Shown in pieces: positions 54,051 through 63,775 of a DNA stretch of 64,000 nucleotides (position 1 is the stretch's first letter; every line of letters starts with the position of its first letter). This DNA is from Niveibacterium sp. 24ML (GTDB lineage Bacteria > Pseudomonadota > Gammaproteobacteria > Burkholderiales > Rhodocyclaceae): positions 62,001 through 126,000 of the forward strand of contig NZ_JAPFHA010000011.1 of NCBI RefSeq assembly GCF_026586805.1, read 5' to 3'. The notes below the pieces were generated by a model. That model ran no database searches, was not told the DNA's origin, and was given only the letters and a program-made list of their open reading frames with translations. A program made the translations under genes and the position numbers.

Positions 54051-55634
54051 ATGCACGACAAGATTCTGATTCTCGATTTCGGCTCACAGGTGACCCAGCT
54101 GATCGCGCGCCGTGTGCGCGAAGCCAACGTGTACTGCGAGATCCACCCCTGCGATGTGTCCGACGATTTTGTTCGTGGATTCGGCGCCAAGGGCGTCATT
54201 CTGTCCGGCAGTCACATGTCGGCCTATGAAGAAGCCAACGACAAAGCGCCGGCCGCCGTCTTCGATCTGGGCGTGCCTGTGCTGGGCATCTGCTACGGCA
54301 TGCAGACGATGGCGCAGCAACTGGGCGGCAAGGTCGAACCCGGAACCGTGCGGGAGTTCGGCTACGCCGAAGTGCGCGCGCATGGCCACACCAAACTGCT
54401 GAACGGCATCGAAGACTTTCGTACCGTGGAAGGTCACGGCATGCTCAAAGTCTGGATGAGCCACGGCGACAAGGTCACCGAACTGCCGCCGGGCTTCAAG
54501 CTGATGGCGTCTACCGCGTCCTGCCCCGTGGCTGCAATGGCCGACGAAGATCGTCGTTTCTATGCGGTGCAGTTCCATCCGGAAGTCACGCACACCCTGC
54601 AGGGTGCTGAGATCATCAACCGTTTCGTGCGCGATATCTGCGGTGCAAAAGCCGACTGGATCATGAGCGACTACATTGCGGAAGCGGTGGCGCGCATTCG
54701 CGAGCAGGTGGGCGACGAAGAGGTGATCCTCGGCCTGTCGGGTGGCGTGGATTCCTCTGTCGCTGCGGCGCTCCTGCATCGCGCAATCGGCAAGCAACTC
54801 ACTTGCGTGTTTGTTGATCACGGCTTGCTGCGTTTGAACGAAGCCGAAATGGTCATGGAGATGTTTGCGCAAAACATGGGGGTGAAGGTTATTCACGTCG
54901 ATGCGTCTGCGCAGTTCATGGGCAAGCTTGCTGGCGTGACCGACCCTGAGGCTAAGCGCAAGATCATCGGCAAGGAATTCGTCGAAGTGTTCCAGGTCGA
55001 GTCGGGCAAGCTCTCGAATGCCAAGTGGCTTGCGCAAGGAACGATCTATCCGGACGTGGTCGAATCGGGCGGCGCAAAGTCCAAGAAGGCGACGACGATC
55101 AAAAGCCACCACAATGTCGGCGGCCTGCCGGACACGCTTCACCTCAAGTTGCTTGAACCGCTGCGCGAGTTGTTCAAGGACGAAGTGCGGGCGCTCGGGA
55201 TCGCGCTGGGTTTGCCGCACAACATGGTTTATCGCCACCCCTTCCCGGGCCCCGGTTTGGGGGTTCGAATCCTTGGCGAAGTGAAGAAGGACTACGCCGA
55301 TCTGCTGCGCCGCGCCGACGCGATCTTTATTGAAGAACTGCACAAGACGGTCGACGAGAACTCTGGCAAGACCTGGTACGAACTGACCAGCCAGGCATTT
55401 GCCGTGTTCCTGCCGGTGAAGAGCGTTGGCGTGATGGGCGACGGCCGCACCTACGACTATGTGGTTGCTTTGCGCGCAGTGCAGACACATGACTTCATGA
55501 CCGCGCACTGGGCCCATCTGCCCTACGAGTTGCTCGGGCGCGTCTCCAATCGCATCATCAACGAAGTGCGGGGCATCAACCGGGTCGTCTACGATGTCTC
55601 GGGCAAGCCGCCCGCAACCATTGAGTGGGAGTGA
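54051..55634 (+). CDS. guaA: GMP synthase (glutamine-hydrolysing)
   Basis: Aminates XMP to GMP. The 527-residue protein has an N-terminal class I glutamine amidotransferase with [20 protein letters not shown], nucleophile C81 in GICYGMQ and the His-Glu pair in VQFHPEVTH, then an ATP-pyrophosphatase domain with [12 protein letters not shown] and the C-terminal dimerisation domain ending PPATIEWE. The ATG at 54051 is chosen because the family starts just there; the upstream in-frame ATG at 54012 would fall inside the hairpin region. It follows guaB on the same strand. Confidence 0.97.
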   Translation: MHDKILILDFGSQVTQLIARRVREANVYCEIHPCDVSDDFVRGFGAKGVILSGSHMSAYEEANDKAPAAVFDLGVPVLGICYGMQTMAQQLGGKVEPGTVREFGYAEVRAHGHTKLLNGIEDFRTVEGHGMLKVWMSHGDKVTELPPGFKLMASTASCPVAAMADEDRRFYAVQFHPEVTHTLQGAEIINRFVRDICGAKADWIMSDYIAEAVARIREQVGDEEVILGLSGGVDSSVAAALLHRAIGKQLTCVFVDHGLLRLNEAEMVMEMFAQNMGVKVIHVDASAQFMGKLAGVTDPEAKRKIIGKEFVEVFQVESGKLSNAKWLAQGTIYPDVVESGGAKSKKATTIKSHHNVGGLPDTLHLKLLEPLRELFKDEVRALGIALGLPHNMVYRHPFPGPGLGVRILGEVKKDYADLLRRADAIFIEELHKTVDENSGKTWYELTSQAFAVFLPVKSVGVMGDGRTYDYVVALRAVQTHDFMTAHWAHLPYELLGRVSNRIINEVRGINRVVYDVSGKPPATIEWE

Positions 55635-55669
55635 GGCCACGCGCCTGCTCCAACGGAGGCTGATTCAAG

Positions 55670-56361
<692 letters not shown>

Positions 56362-56376
56362 GCCGGTGCGGGCGTT

Positions 56377-56390
56377 TACACTAGCGCCCC
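56377..56390 (+). promoter_or_regulatory. -10-like TACACT just upstream of the LdcA-GNAT gene
   Basis: TT-TACACT-AGCGCCCC leads straight into the ATG, with eight bases between hexamer and start codon and no Shine-Dalgarno sequence. This resembles the arrangement at ispD and relA and may give a leaderless mRNA. Confidence 0.3.
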
Positions 56391-57722
56391 ATGGCAACCT
56401 TCTGCTTCTTTGCTCCCTCGGGCTATCTCGCCGATCCGCATGTCCTTGATCGCGCCGAAGCCCTTCTGATCGGGCTCGGTCACGACGTCAAACGCGATCG
56501 CAGTCTGCTCGACACTCACTACCGATTTGCCGGCGACGTGGCAACCCGCATCGCAGCCTTCGAGCGCGTCGCTGCAGACCCGGATGTCGATGTTGCCGTG
56601 GCTGCCCGCGGGGGCTACGGCATCACGCAACTCCTTGATGCCCTGGATTTCGGTGCGCTCGCCGGCTCGGGCAAGCTGTGGCTTGGGCACAGCGATTTCA
56701 CGGCCTTCAGCCTGGCCATGCTGGCCGCAGGCGGGCAGAACAGTCTTCAGGGACCGATGGTCGCGGCAGACCTCGGCGCCGAGACACCGAGTGATTTCAC
56801 GCTCGCGCATTTCACGGACTTGCTCGCGAGCGGTCGTGACGCGATCGTCGTGAGCACGCCCCAAGCCTGGCAGGGCAGCCTGGATGGCGTGCTCTGGGGC
56901 GGCAATCTGAGCATGGTCAATCACCTGCTTGGCACGCCATGGTGGCCGCAAGTCGAGGGCGGCATTCTCTTTCTTGAAGACGTCTGCGAAGCGCCTTTCC
57001 GGGTAGAACGCTTGCTCTACCAACTTCTGCACGCCGGCGTTCTGGCGCGCCAGAAGGCGATTCTGCTCGGCGACTTCTCGGGCTATCGGCTCGGTCAGCC
57101 CGACAACGGCTACGACTTCGACGCGATGCTCGCGCACCTGCGCTCGCGCATCACAACGCCGATCCTGACGGGCCTTCCATTCGGGCACGTGCCAGACAAG
57201 CTGACGCTCCCGGTCGGCGGCCATGCCAGCCTGGTAAGCACTGCGGAAGGCTGGCGACTTGATATTCGTGCCACTGCGCCAGCACCGCATTTCGAGATTT
57301 CGCCCTACACCGTGCGCGCCGCCGATTGGGGCCGCGAACAGGCGATGCTGCGTGCCGTGCGCTATCCGGTCTTTGTCGTAGAACAGAATGTCCCAGAGGA
57401 AATCGAGTGGGATGCGATGGACGCGGCTTGCCTGCATGCGCTCGCCGTCGATACCCAGGGCCGTCCGGTGGGTACGGCGCGGCTGCTGCCGGACGGGCAC
57501 ATCGGGCGTGTTGCCGTGCTCCCTGCGTGGCGCGGCAAGGGGGTAGGGCGACGCTTGATGCGCTGGATCATCGCAATGGCAAGGAGCCGCGGGCATCTGG
57601 CGGTGGAACTCAATGCCCAGACTTCTGCGGCGGGCTTCTACGCCGGAATGGGCTTTGAGACATGCGGCCCCGAGTTTGTCGAGGCCGGCATTCTGCATGT
57701 ACCGATGCGGCTGGCCTTCTAG
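56391..57722 (+). CDS. LD-carboxypeptidase fused to a GNAT acetyltransferase
   Basis: One 443-residue reading frame contains two domains. Residues 1 to about 293 are an S66-family LD-carboxypeptidase (LdcA-type, cytoplasmic murein tetrapeptide recycling) with nucleophile S101 in LGHSDFTA, E196 in LFLEDVCE and H266 in PFGHVPDK. Residues about 304-443 are a GNAT N-acetyltransferase with GRVAVLPAWRGKGVGRRLM (acetyl-CoA loop 381-389) and NAQTSAAGFYAGMGF. No stop or frameshift separates them; a short Ala/Pro linker (about 294-303) joins them. The acetyl acceptor is unknown; in many genomes the two parts would be separate neighbours. Confidence 0.9.
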   Translation: MATFCFFAPSGYLADPHVLDRAEALLIGLGHDVKRDRSLLDTHYRFAGDVATRIAAFERVAADPDVDVAVAARGGYGITQLLDALDFGALAGSGKLWLGHSDFTAFSLAMLAAGGQNSLQGPMVAADLGAETPSDFTLAHFTDLLASGRDAIVVSTPQAWQGSLDGVLWGGNLSMVNHLLGTPWWPQVEGGILFLEDVCEAPFRVERLLYQLLHAGVLARQKAILLGDFSGYRLGQPDNGYDFDAMLAHLRSRITTPILTGLPFGHVPDKLTLPVGGHASLVSTAEGWRLDIRATAPAPHFEISPYTVRAADWGREQAMLRAVRYPVFVVEQNVPEEIEWDAMDAACLHALAVDTQGRPVGTARLLPDGHIGRVAVLPAWRGKGVGRRLMRWIIAMARSRGHLAVELNAQTSAAGFYAGMGFETCGPEFVEAGILHVPMRLAF

Positions 57723-57740
57723 CCGGGCGTCAACGACGGG

Positions 57741-58451
57741 TCAGCGCAGCACACGTTCAACCAGCTCAGGCGTTCCCGCTGGCGGGCATAGCACCACCGT
57801 CTGGCTTCGCGTGCCATAGCCCGGCGCGCGTATCAGGGCGGCCGACAGCAACCGTTCCCACTCCAAAGGCACGCCCGTTTGCGGCAAGTCTGCGTCCGGC
57901 GCGATCGTGTCGTCGGACAAGAGATCAAACAGCCCTTCGGTCTCGGGAAGTGCGCCGAGTTGCGCGCTGAGTTGGCGCTTTCCGCGTTCAACTTTGGGCC
58001 AAGGGGTGTCCAGAAACGCGTTCGACAAGCCATACACGCCCGCTTCGAGACGCTGAAGACGCCCACTTACGCTCTCCAGGCACCACAGCGAATCACCTTC
58101 GGCAAGCAACAGATTGAATGGGTTGAAGCGCTGCCGCGCCGCCAGAAGCGTTTGCAGATAGGCAAGTGGGTCGCTTGCTTCGAGCACGGCGGTAACGATA
58201 TCGCCGCGCGACTGCGCATCATCACGGTGCCGCGCCGGGTCCCGGTAATTCGTCAGCGCCGCAAAACGGCCGGCGGCCGTGATACCCATCCAGGTACCAC
58301 CGGCGCGCAGGTCGCGCCCGGCAAGTATTCCAGGCTTGTCCGGCCACCAATGCGCAGGGGCGCTGTCGCGAGCGTAGAACTCATCCCGGTTGGCGGCCAC
58401 GACGAGCGGATAGTCGGCGTGCTGCTTCCAGGCAAACAGGATCAGGCACAC
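57741..58451 (-). CDS. NRDE-family protein
   Basis: The 236-residue protein starts MCLILFAWKQHADYPLVVAANRDEFY, the NRDE signature of the TANGO2-like family; the second residue cysteine suggests an Ntn-hydrolase-like nucleophile after removal of Met, by analogy. It has GGTWMGITAAGRFAALTNYR, typical. The family is linked to Golgi organisation and haem or lipid handling in eukaryotes, but the bacterial role is unknown. It overlaps the DUF4936 gene by 10 bases. Confidence 0.85.
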   Translation of the reverse strand: MCLILFAWKQHADYPLVVAANRDEFYARDSAPAHWWPDKPGILAGRDLRAGGTWMGITAAGRFAALTNYRDPARHRDDAQSRGDIVTAVLEASDPLAYLQTLLAARQRFNPFNLLLAEGDSLWCLESVSGRLQRLEAGVYGLSNAFLDTPWPKVERGKRQLSAQLGALPETEGLFDLLSDDTIAPDADLPQTGVPLEWERLLSAALIRAPGYGTRSQTVVLCPPAGTPELVERVLR

Positions 58452-58738
58452 CGCGGTGGCGCCATCTCGGTGAACACTTCGGAATGGCGCGGGCCAAGCA
58501 GGCAGGGCGAGAGGCCGCTGCGGGGAAGACAGCGTTCGATCTCAGCGAGCAAACGAGTGGGGTCGTCAACCGGCTCGTAGACCTCCATCCAGGTCTGCAC
58601 GTCATCGGCGCGCGCCATCAGGCGGGCGCCGACACCGGTCGCGTGTTCAACATCGTCAAGCAGTGCTGTAGCCGCAACACGCGCATCGTCGCCTCTGCCC
58701 GCCGCGACCTTGTAGTAAACGAAGACCGATGTCCTCAT
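58442..58738 (-). CDS. DUF4936 family protein
   Basis: The 98-residue protein starts MRTSVFVYYKVAAGRG and continues with TWMEVYEPV, matching DUF4936, a small betaproteobacterial family with a ferredoxin-like fold pattern. No signal peptide. It sits between ygfZ and the NRDE gene and overlaps the latter by 10 bases; function unknown. Confidence 0.75.
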   Translation of the reverse strand: MRTSVFVYYKVAAGRGDDARVAATALLDDVEHATGVGARLMARADDVQTWMEVYEPVDDPTRLLAEIERCLPRSGLSPCLLGPRHSEVFTEMAPPRCA

Positions 58739-58756
58739 CGCCGCGGCGAGTGGCTA

Positions 58757-59797
58757 TCAGGGAAGCGCGTAGGGCAGGGGCTGAAAGTGCAGTGCCGGGC
58801 CGGCCGGAGCGCCCAGGGTGACCTGATTCGCGTCATGGCTGCTCATTTGCACGACCGCCAACAGATCAAAGCCCGAAGTCGGTGCGGGCGTCGCCGCCAC
58901 GACCTTGCCGCAGGATTGATCGGCAAAGTCAGGCGCAAACAGATCCTGCCCTGCGAAAGGCGCCGTCAGCGCATCGACATGCGCCAGGAACATGCGCTTC
59001 TTGAGCTTGCCCAGATACTGTGTGCGGGCCACGATCTCCTGCCCGGGGTAGCATCCCTTCTGGAAATTCACGCCTCCGATCACTTCGAAGTTGATCATCT
59101 GCGCGACAAATTCGTCTTGCGTGGCAAGGGTGATCACCGGCAGGCCGGCCCGCACATCCAGCCACTGCCAAGCCGCGGTGCCGGCCGGGCTGGCCCCCGC
59201 AGCGGCGAATTTCTTCCAGAGATCAGCCGCCTGGGCAAGCGGCGCAATTACCTGAACCCGCGCACCGTCAAGCCGTACGATCTGGATCGCGCCTTGTGAA
59301 ACGCTCATCGCTTCAGGCGGCAGCGTCAGCCCGGCTGCGTCAAGCACCCGCGCAACCGCCGGCCCGGCAATGCCGATTGCGGCAAGGTCGGGTGTGGTAT
59401 CGGTAATGCGGACCTTGGAACGCAGCACATACATGCCCAACTTCTTGTGCATCGAAGCAAGCAGATCGGCAGAGAGCTGCAGCAGGTAGTCCGAACTGTC
59501 GCGCCAAACCAGAAAGCTTGCGAGCATTCGCCCCTTGGGGCTGTTGAAGCTGTTCCAGTGCGCACTGTGCAGTTCAAGCTTCTTGATGTCGTTGGACATC
59601 AGGTTGTGCAGGAAGGCGCAGGCATCTTCACCCGCAGCGCGCAAGGTGCCCAAGTGGGTCAGCGGTACGATCACGGTACCGTTGGCCGCAAGCGCGACCT
59701 CGTCCCGCGCGTTGTCGGAGAACGAAACCGTGCCCGAAGCGCCTTCGGCAAAACGGGCGCCAATCTGGTCAAGGTGCAGCAGCCAGGGTGATTGCAT
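58757..59797 (-). CDS. ygfZ: Folate-binding protein YgfZ
   Basis: YgfZ is a tetrahydrofolate-binding protein that helps repair or mature iron-sulfur enzymes. The 346-residue product (from MQSPWLLHLD) has the diagnostic QKGCYPGQEIVART motif near residue 245-258, with the essential cysteine, and GCVT-like domains. A longer frame up to 59860 exists, but the ATG at 59797 gives the usual family start. It is the first gene of the ygfZ-DUF4936-NRDE cluster. A TATAAT (59844-59849 on the minus strand) is a plausible -10 without a good -35. Confidence 0.9.
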   Translation of the reverse strand: MQSPWLLHLDQIGARFAEGASGTVSFSDNARDEVALAANGTVIVPLTHLGTLRAAGEDACAFLHNLMSNDIKKLELHSAHWNSFNSPKGRMLASFLVWRDSSDYLLQLSADLLASMHKKLGMYVLRSKVRITDTTPDLAAIGIAGPAVARVLDAAGLTLPPEAMSVSQGAIQIVRLDGARVQVIAPLAQAADLWKKFAAAGASPAGTAAWQWLDVRAGLPVITLATQDEFVAQMINFEVIGGVNFQKGCYPGQEIVARTQYLGKLKKRMFLAHVDALTAPFAGQDLFAPDFADQSCGKVVAATPAPTSGFDLLAVVQMSSHDANQVTLGAPAGPALHFQPLPYALP

Positions 59798-59842
59798 GGA
59801 GAGTTCGGCCTTGTCTGGATTCTGGTAAACCGTATGTGAGGC

Positions 59843-59849
59843 TATTATA
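59843..59849. promoter_or_regulatory. Overlapping -10 hexamers for ygfZ and mltG
   Basis: The same seven bases read TATTAT on the plus strand (59843-59848, toward mltG, with TTCTGG 17 bases upstream) and TATAAT on the minus strand (59844-59849, toward ygfZ). If both work, the two divergent promoters share their -10 site and would exclude each other. Only the hexamers are seen. Confidence 0.35.
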
Positions 59850-59861
59850 CGAGCCATCAAG

Positions 59862-59881
59862 AGGCGCCCAGACGGGCGCCT
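59862..59881 (+). promoter_or_regulatory. Hairpin in the mltG leader
   Basis: AGGCGCCC (59862-59869) and GGGCGCCT (59874-59881) form an 8-base stem with an AGAC loop, followed by TTTCCG. It lies 40 bases before the mltG ATG and downstream of the TATTAT element, so it would be in the 5' leader. The T run is too short for a confident terminator. Confidence 0.5.
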
Positions 59882-59920
59882 TTCCGTATTCGTCTCCTAA
59901 TCCGCTCCGCGGTTCCCCTG

Positions 59921-60928
59921 ATGCGCCGATTCTTTTCACGCCTGCTTCTTGCCACCGCACTGCTCCTTGCCCTGACGGCAATCGTGCTGGCCTGGCTGCT
60001 CAACAGCCCGATTCCGCTGCGCGAGGCAACGCTTGAACTTGAAATAGAACAAGGCAGTTCAATGCGGCAGGTTGCGCGCCAGGTACAGGCCGCCGGCATC
60101 GATGTGAACCCGTTGCTGTTCGAATTGCTGGCTCGGGGGAGCGGGCAGGCGCAGAAGGTCAAGGCCGGCAGCTACGAAGTCAGCGCGGGCGAAACGCCGT
60201 TGACCTTGCTGCGTAAGCTTGTGCGGGGCGATTCGACACAGGGCGAGTTTGTCGTGGTCGATGGCTGGACCTTCCGGCGTCTGCGTGAAGAACTCGCAAA
60301 GCTGCCCGGCCTGCGGATCACCAGCGCCGGCCTCTCCGATGCCGAACTTCTTGCCCGGCTTGGCGTGCAGCAGAGCAACGGCGAAGGCCTGTTCCTGCCG
60401 GACACCTATTTCTACGCCAAGGGTGGCACCGACCTGCAACTGCTGGCCCGAGCGCAAAGGGCGATGACACGCCATCTTGAACGGGCCTGGTCCGCCCGTG
60501 CGCCGGGCCTGCCGCTCAATTCGCCGCAAGAGGCCTTGATCATGGCTTCACTGATCGAGAAGGAAACCGGCCTTGCGGCAGATCGACCCACGATTGGCTC
60601 GGTCTTCTACAACCGCCTGCGGATCGACATGCCCCTGCAGACCGACCCGACAGTGATCTACGGTCTCGGCCCGGGTTTCGATGGCAACCTGCGCAAGATC
60701 GATCTGCAAACCGATACGCCATACAACACCTACACCCGGCGTGGCTTGCCGCCAACCCCGATTGCAATGCCCGGAAAGGCGGCGATTGCGGCCGCCTTGC
60801 ATCCGCCCGCGACACCGTACTTCTACTTTGTTGCACGTGGCGACGGATCGAGTGAATTCTCCCGCACGCTGGACCAGCACAATCGCGCCGTGGCGCGCTA
60901 CCAGAAACGCAAAGGCAACAACCGATGA
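59921..60928 (+). CDS. mltG: Endolytic murein transglycosylase MltG
   Basis: Inner-membrane enzyme that cuts nascent peptidoglycan strands and sets their length. The 335-residue protein has one N-terminal membrane helix (about 7-26), a LysM-like part with [20 protein letters not shown], and the YceG catalytic domain with E213 in [26 protein letters not shown] and [15 protein letters not shown]. It overlaps tmk by four bases. The mltG-tmk-holB-pilZ-tatD order is conserved in proteobacteria. Confidence 0.96.
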   Translation: MRRFFSRLLLATALLLALTAIVLAWLLNSPIPLREATLELEIEQGSSMRQVARQVQAAGIDVNPLLFELLARGSGQAQKVKAGSYEVSAGETPLTLLRKLVRGDSTQGEFVVVDGWTFRRLREELAKLPGLRITSAGLSDAELLARLGVQQSNGEGLFLPDTYFYAKGGTDLQLLARAQRAMTRHLERAWSARAPGLPLNSPQEALIMASLIEKETGLAADRPTIGSVFYNRLRIDMPLQTDPTVIYGLGPGFDGNLRKIDLQTDTPYNTYTRRGLPPTPIAMPGKAAIAAALHPPATPYFYFVARGDGSSEFSRTLDQHNRAVARYQKRKGNNR

Positions 60929-61542
60929 ACGGACGCTTCATCACCTTCGAAGGCATCGACGGCGCCGGCAAGAGCACGCAGATTGCCGCTGCGGTTGCAC
61001 TGATCGCCGCGCACGGCCATACCGTGGTGCAGACGCGCGAGCCGGGCGGCACGCCATTGTCCGAAAAACTGCGCGAACTGGCGCTGCACGAACCAATGCA
61101 TCTTGAGACCGAGGCGCTGGTGATGTTCGCCGCGCGGCGCGAACACCTTGCCGCCCGCATCGAACCCGCACTCGCAGCGGGCGAGTGGGTGGTCTGCGAT
61201 CGCTTCTCCGATGCCACGTACGCGTATCAGGTGGGCGGCCGGGGGCTTGGCGCCGACAAATTTGCGGTGCTTGAGAACTGGGTGCATCCAGGCAGACAGC
61301 CCGACCTGACCTTCCTGTTCGACCTTGATCCGGCCATCGCGGCAGCCCGCATTGCGGCCACGCGCAGTGAGGGCGATCGTTTCGAGCGCGAACAGGCCGA
61401 CTTCTTCACGCGGGTGCGGCACGCATACCTTGAGCGGGCTGCCGCATGCGCCACGCGCTTCCATGTGCTGGATGCCACGCGCACGCCGCAAGCCATTACC
61501 GCCGAAGTCGAAAACGTTCTGAAGGCGCGCTTTTTCCAATGA
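60925..61542 (+). CDS. tmk: Thymidylate kinase
   Basis: Phosphorylates dTMP to dTDP. The 205-residue protein has P-loop [11 protein letters not shown] (8-18), the DR[YF] motif as [12 protein letters not shown] and the family segment [15 protein letters not shown]. Both ends overlap neighbours (mltG and holB) by four bases, so translation is coupled through the cluster. Confidence 0.96.
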   Translation: MNGRFITFEGIDGAGKSTQIAAAVALIAAHGHTVVQTREPGGTPLSEKLRELALHEPMHLETEALVMFAARREHLAARIEPALAAGEWVVCDRFSDATYAYQVGGRGLGADKFAVLENWVHPGRQPDLTFLFDLDPAIAAARIAATRSEGDRFEREQADFFTRVRHAYLERAAACATRFHVLDATRTPQAITAEVENVLKARFFQ

Positions 61543-62582
61543 TCCTGCCCTGGCACCACGTACTCTGGACACGTCTGGCCGCTGCGGGCGAACGGGGTCA
61601 CCATGCCTTGCTGCTCGCCGGCCCGGCTGGTGGGGGCAAGCGGATGTTTGCCGAAGCCCTGGCCGCAGCACGGCTGTGCGATCAACCCGGGCCCGACGGG
61701 CACGCCTGCGGCACGTGCGAAGCCTGCGTCTGGCGGGCCGCCGGCACCCACCCCGATCTGTTCCGTGTCGTGCCGGAAGCAGATGAACTTGGTGACGACG
61801 CCAGCGAAGGCGAGAAGGAAAACGCCAAGTCTCGCCAGATCAAGGTCGAGCAGATCCGCCAACTGCAGGAATCCTTGACCAAGAAAGGCCACCGCGACGA
61901 TCGCCGGATCGTGCTGGTCGACCCCGCCGAAGCCATGAACGCCGTAACGGCCAACGGGCTGCTCAAGCTGCTTGAAGAGCCGCCGCAAGGCGTGCTGTTC
62001 CTGCTCATCACCCGCGCGCCAGACCGCCTGCTGGCCACCTTGCGCAGCCGTTCGCAGCGATGGGACTTTCCCGCGCCCGAAGCCGGTGAGGCAGCTCGCT
62101 GGCTGGCGCAGCAAGGGGTTGCGGATGCGGCTACCTGGCTGGGTTTCGCCGGTGGCATGCCGGTCGCCGCCCAGGCCCATGCAAGCGGCGCGTTTGCCGC
62201 TTTTCGTGCGCGCTTCGTCAAGGACATTGCAAGCCTGCCGCAGCGCGACCCGGTGGAGCTCGCCGGCGCCTGGGACACCTGGTTGCGCAGCAAAGACGCG
62301 CAGGCAGCGGGCTTCGACATGCCTTGTCTTGCCGATTGGCTGCTGCGCTGGTACGCCGACATCGGTGCCGCCGCGTTGGGCGCACCGATCCGCTTCTTCC
62401 GTGACGCTGAGTCTGCGCTGCGGGAACTTACCCGCGGGCTTGGCACCGAAGAGGCACTCGGTTGCTACAATGATGGCCTGAACCTGCGCCGTGTTGCGGC
62501 CCACCCGCTCAACGCGCGCTTGCTGCTTGAAGACACTTTGCTTCGCTACTGTCGCCGCGTCGCCAGCGGGAGAAAACCATGA
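61539..62582 (+). CDS. holB: DNA polymerase III delta' subunit
   Basis: Clamp-loader subunit that with gamma/tau and delta opens the sliding clamp. The 347-residue protein (from [10 protein letters not shown]) has [18 protein letters not shown], a zinc-binding-like cysteine cluster [17 protein letters not shown] and [18 protein letters not shown]. The P-loop is degenerate, as usual for delta'. The ATG at 61539 overlaps the tmk stop (ATGA). It overlaps pilZ by four bases at the end. Confidence 0.94.
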   Translation: MILPWHHVLWTRLAAAGERGHHALLLAGPAGGGKRMFAEALAAARLCDQPGPDGHACGTCEACVWRAAGTHPDLFRVVPEADELGDDASEGEKENAKSRQIKVEQIRQLQESLTKKGHRDDRRIVLVDPAEAMNAVTANGLLKLLEEPPQGVLFLLITRAPDRLLATLRSRSQRWDFPAPEAGEAARWLAQQGVADAATWLGFAGGMPVAAQAHASGAFAAFRARFVKDIASLPQRDPVELAGAWDTWLRSKDAQAAGFDMPCLADWLLRWYADIGAAALGAPIRFFRDAESALRELTRGLGTEEALGCYNDGLNLRRVAAHPLNARLLLEDTLLRYCRRVASGRKP

Positions 62583-62941
62583 GTACACCGGCCCCGAACA
62601 TTCCCCGCCCAGCGGTGCTCTCGCTCAGCATCAACTCGAAGTCCGCCCTGTTTGCCGCTTACATGCCCTTCATCAGCAATGGCGGGCTGTTCATCCCCAC
62701 CAACAAGACCTACGGTTTGGGCGACGAAGTCTTCATGCTGCTGCAACTGATGGACGATCCTGCCAAATTGCCGGTCAAGGGCAAGGTTGTCTGGATGTCG
62801 CCACCAAACGCACAGGGGAACCGGACCCAGGGCGTGGGCGTGCAATTCACGCAAGACGAAAGCGGTGCAACCGTACGCGCCAAGATCGAGCAAGTTCTCG
62901 GCGCGCATATCGGCTCGAACCGCCCGACCCATACCATCTGA
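62579..62941 (+). CDS. PilZ-domain protein, non-canonical
   Basis: The 120-residue protein resembles the original PilZ of Pseudomonas, which is needed for type IV pilus biogenesis and lies between holB and tatD there too. It has SISINSK/FISNGGLFIPTNK and PVKGKVVWMSPP, but no RxxxR motif, and the (D/N)xSxxG motif is degenerate (SNGGLF). So it is not expected to bind cyclic-di-GMP. The start overlaps the holB stop. Confidence 0.9.
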   Translation: MSTPAPNIPRPAVLSLSINSKSALFAAYMPFISNGGLFIPTNKTYGLGDEVFMLLQLMDDPAKLPVKGKVVWMSPPNAQGNRTQGVGVQFTQDESGATVRAKIEQVLGAHIGSNRPTHTI

Positions 62942-63004
62942 TCGCGCACGCCTAGCCTGCAAACCACGCGGCGGCATCTGCCGCCGCTTTCATTTTGAGT
63001 CGCC

Positions 63005-63775
63005 ATGTTCGTTGATTCGCATTGCCATATCGATTTCGCTGACCTCGTTGATCTGGGCGACGCGCTCTTCGCCGGCATGGCAAATGCCGGCGTGAGCCAC
63101 GCGCTGTGTGCCGGCGTGAGCATTGAACGCCTGCCAGGCGTGATGGCCATTGCCGAGGCCCACCCGAACGTCTATTGCTCAGTCGGCGTCCACCCGGAGC
63201 ACAGTGAAGGCGAAGACCCGGATGCCGCGCGCCTGGTGGCGCTCGCACAACACCCCAAGGTAGTCGCAATCGGCGAGACCGGGCTCGACTATTACTGGCA
63301 CAAAGACAAGCCAGAGTGGCAGCGCGAACGCTTCCGGCAGCACATCCGCGCAGCGCGCGCCTGCAGAAAGCCGCTGATCGTGCATACCCGCGACGCCGCG
63401 GACGACACGCTGCGGCTGATGCGGGAAGAAAGTGCTGACCAGGCGTGCGGTGTGATGCACTGCTTCACCGAAACCTGGGAGGTGGCGACCGGCGCACTTG
63501 ATCTGGGTTTCTACATTTCCTTTTCGGGCATTGTCACCTTCAAGAACGCCACCCAGATCAAGGACGTCGCCACCCGGATGCCGCTCGATCGCATCCTGAT
63601 CGAGACCGACTCGCCTTATCTCGCACCGGTGCCGTATCGCGGCAAGCTCAACCAGCCGGCCTACGTGCCCCACGTCGCGCATGAAATCGCCCGGCTGCGC
63701 GGGGTTTCCGTGGACGAGATCGCCAGCGCGAGCACAGCCAACTTCTTCCGCCTATTCAAGGACGCCCGGCCGTGA
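63005..63775 (+). CDS. TatD-family metal-dependent hydrolase (second copy, YcfH-type)
   Basis: The 256-residue protein has FVDSHCHIDF at the start, GETGLDYYWH, VHTRDA, GVMHCFTETWE and ETDSPYLAPVPYRGK, the full TatD metal-site set. Its position after pilZ in the mltG-tmk-holB cluster matches E. coli ycfH. It is a paralogue of the gene at 45992. The following gene starts within its stop codon. Confidence 0.94.
   Translation: MFVDSHCHIDFADLVDLGDALFAGMANAGVSHALCAGVSIERLPGVMAIAEAHPNVYCSVGVHPEHSEGEDPDAARLVALAQHPKVVAIGETGLDYYWHKDKPEWQRERFRQHIRAARACRKPLIVHTRDAADDTLRLMREESADQACGVMHCFTETWEVATGALDLGFYISFSGIVTFKNATQIKDVATRMPLDRILIETDSPYLAPVPYRGKLNQPAYVPHVAHEIARLRGVSVDEIASASTANFFRLFKDARP

Noticed and set aside
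54084-55640. A 518-codon open frame on the minus strand opposite guaA
   Set aside because: Shadow of guaA codon usage; no family resemblance.
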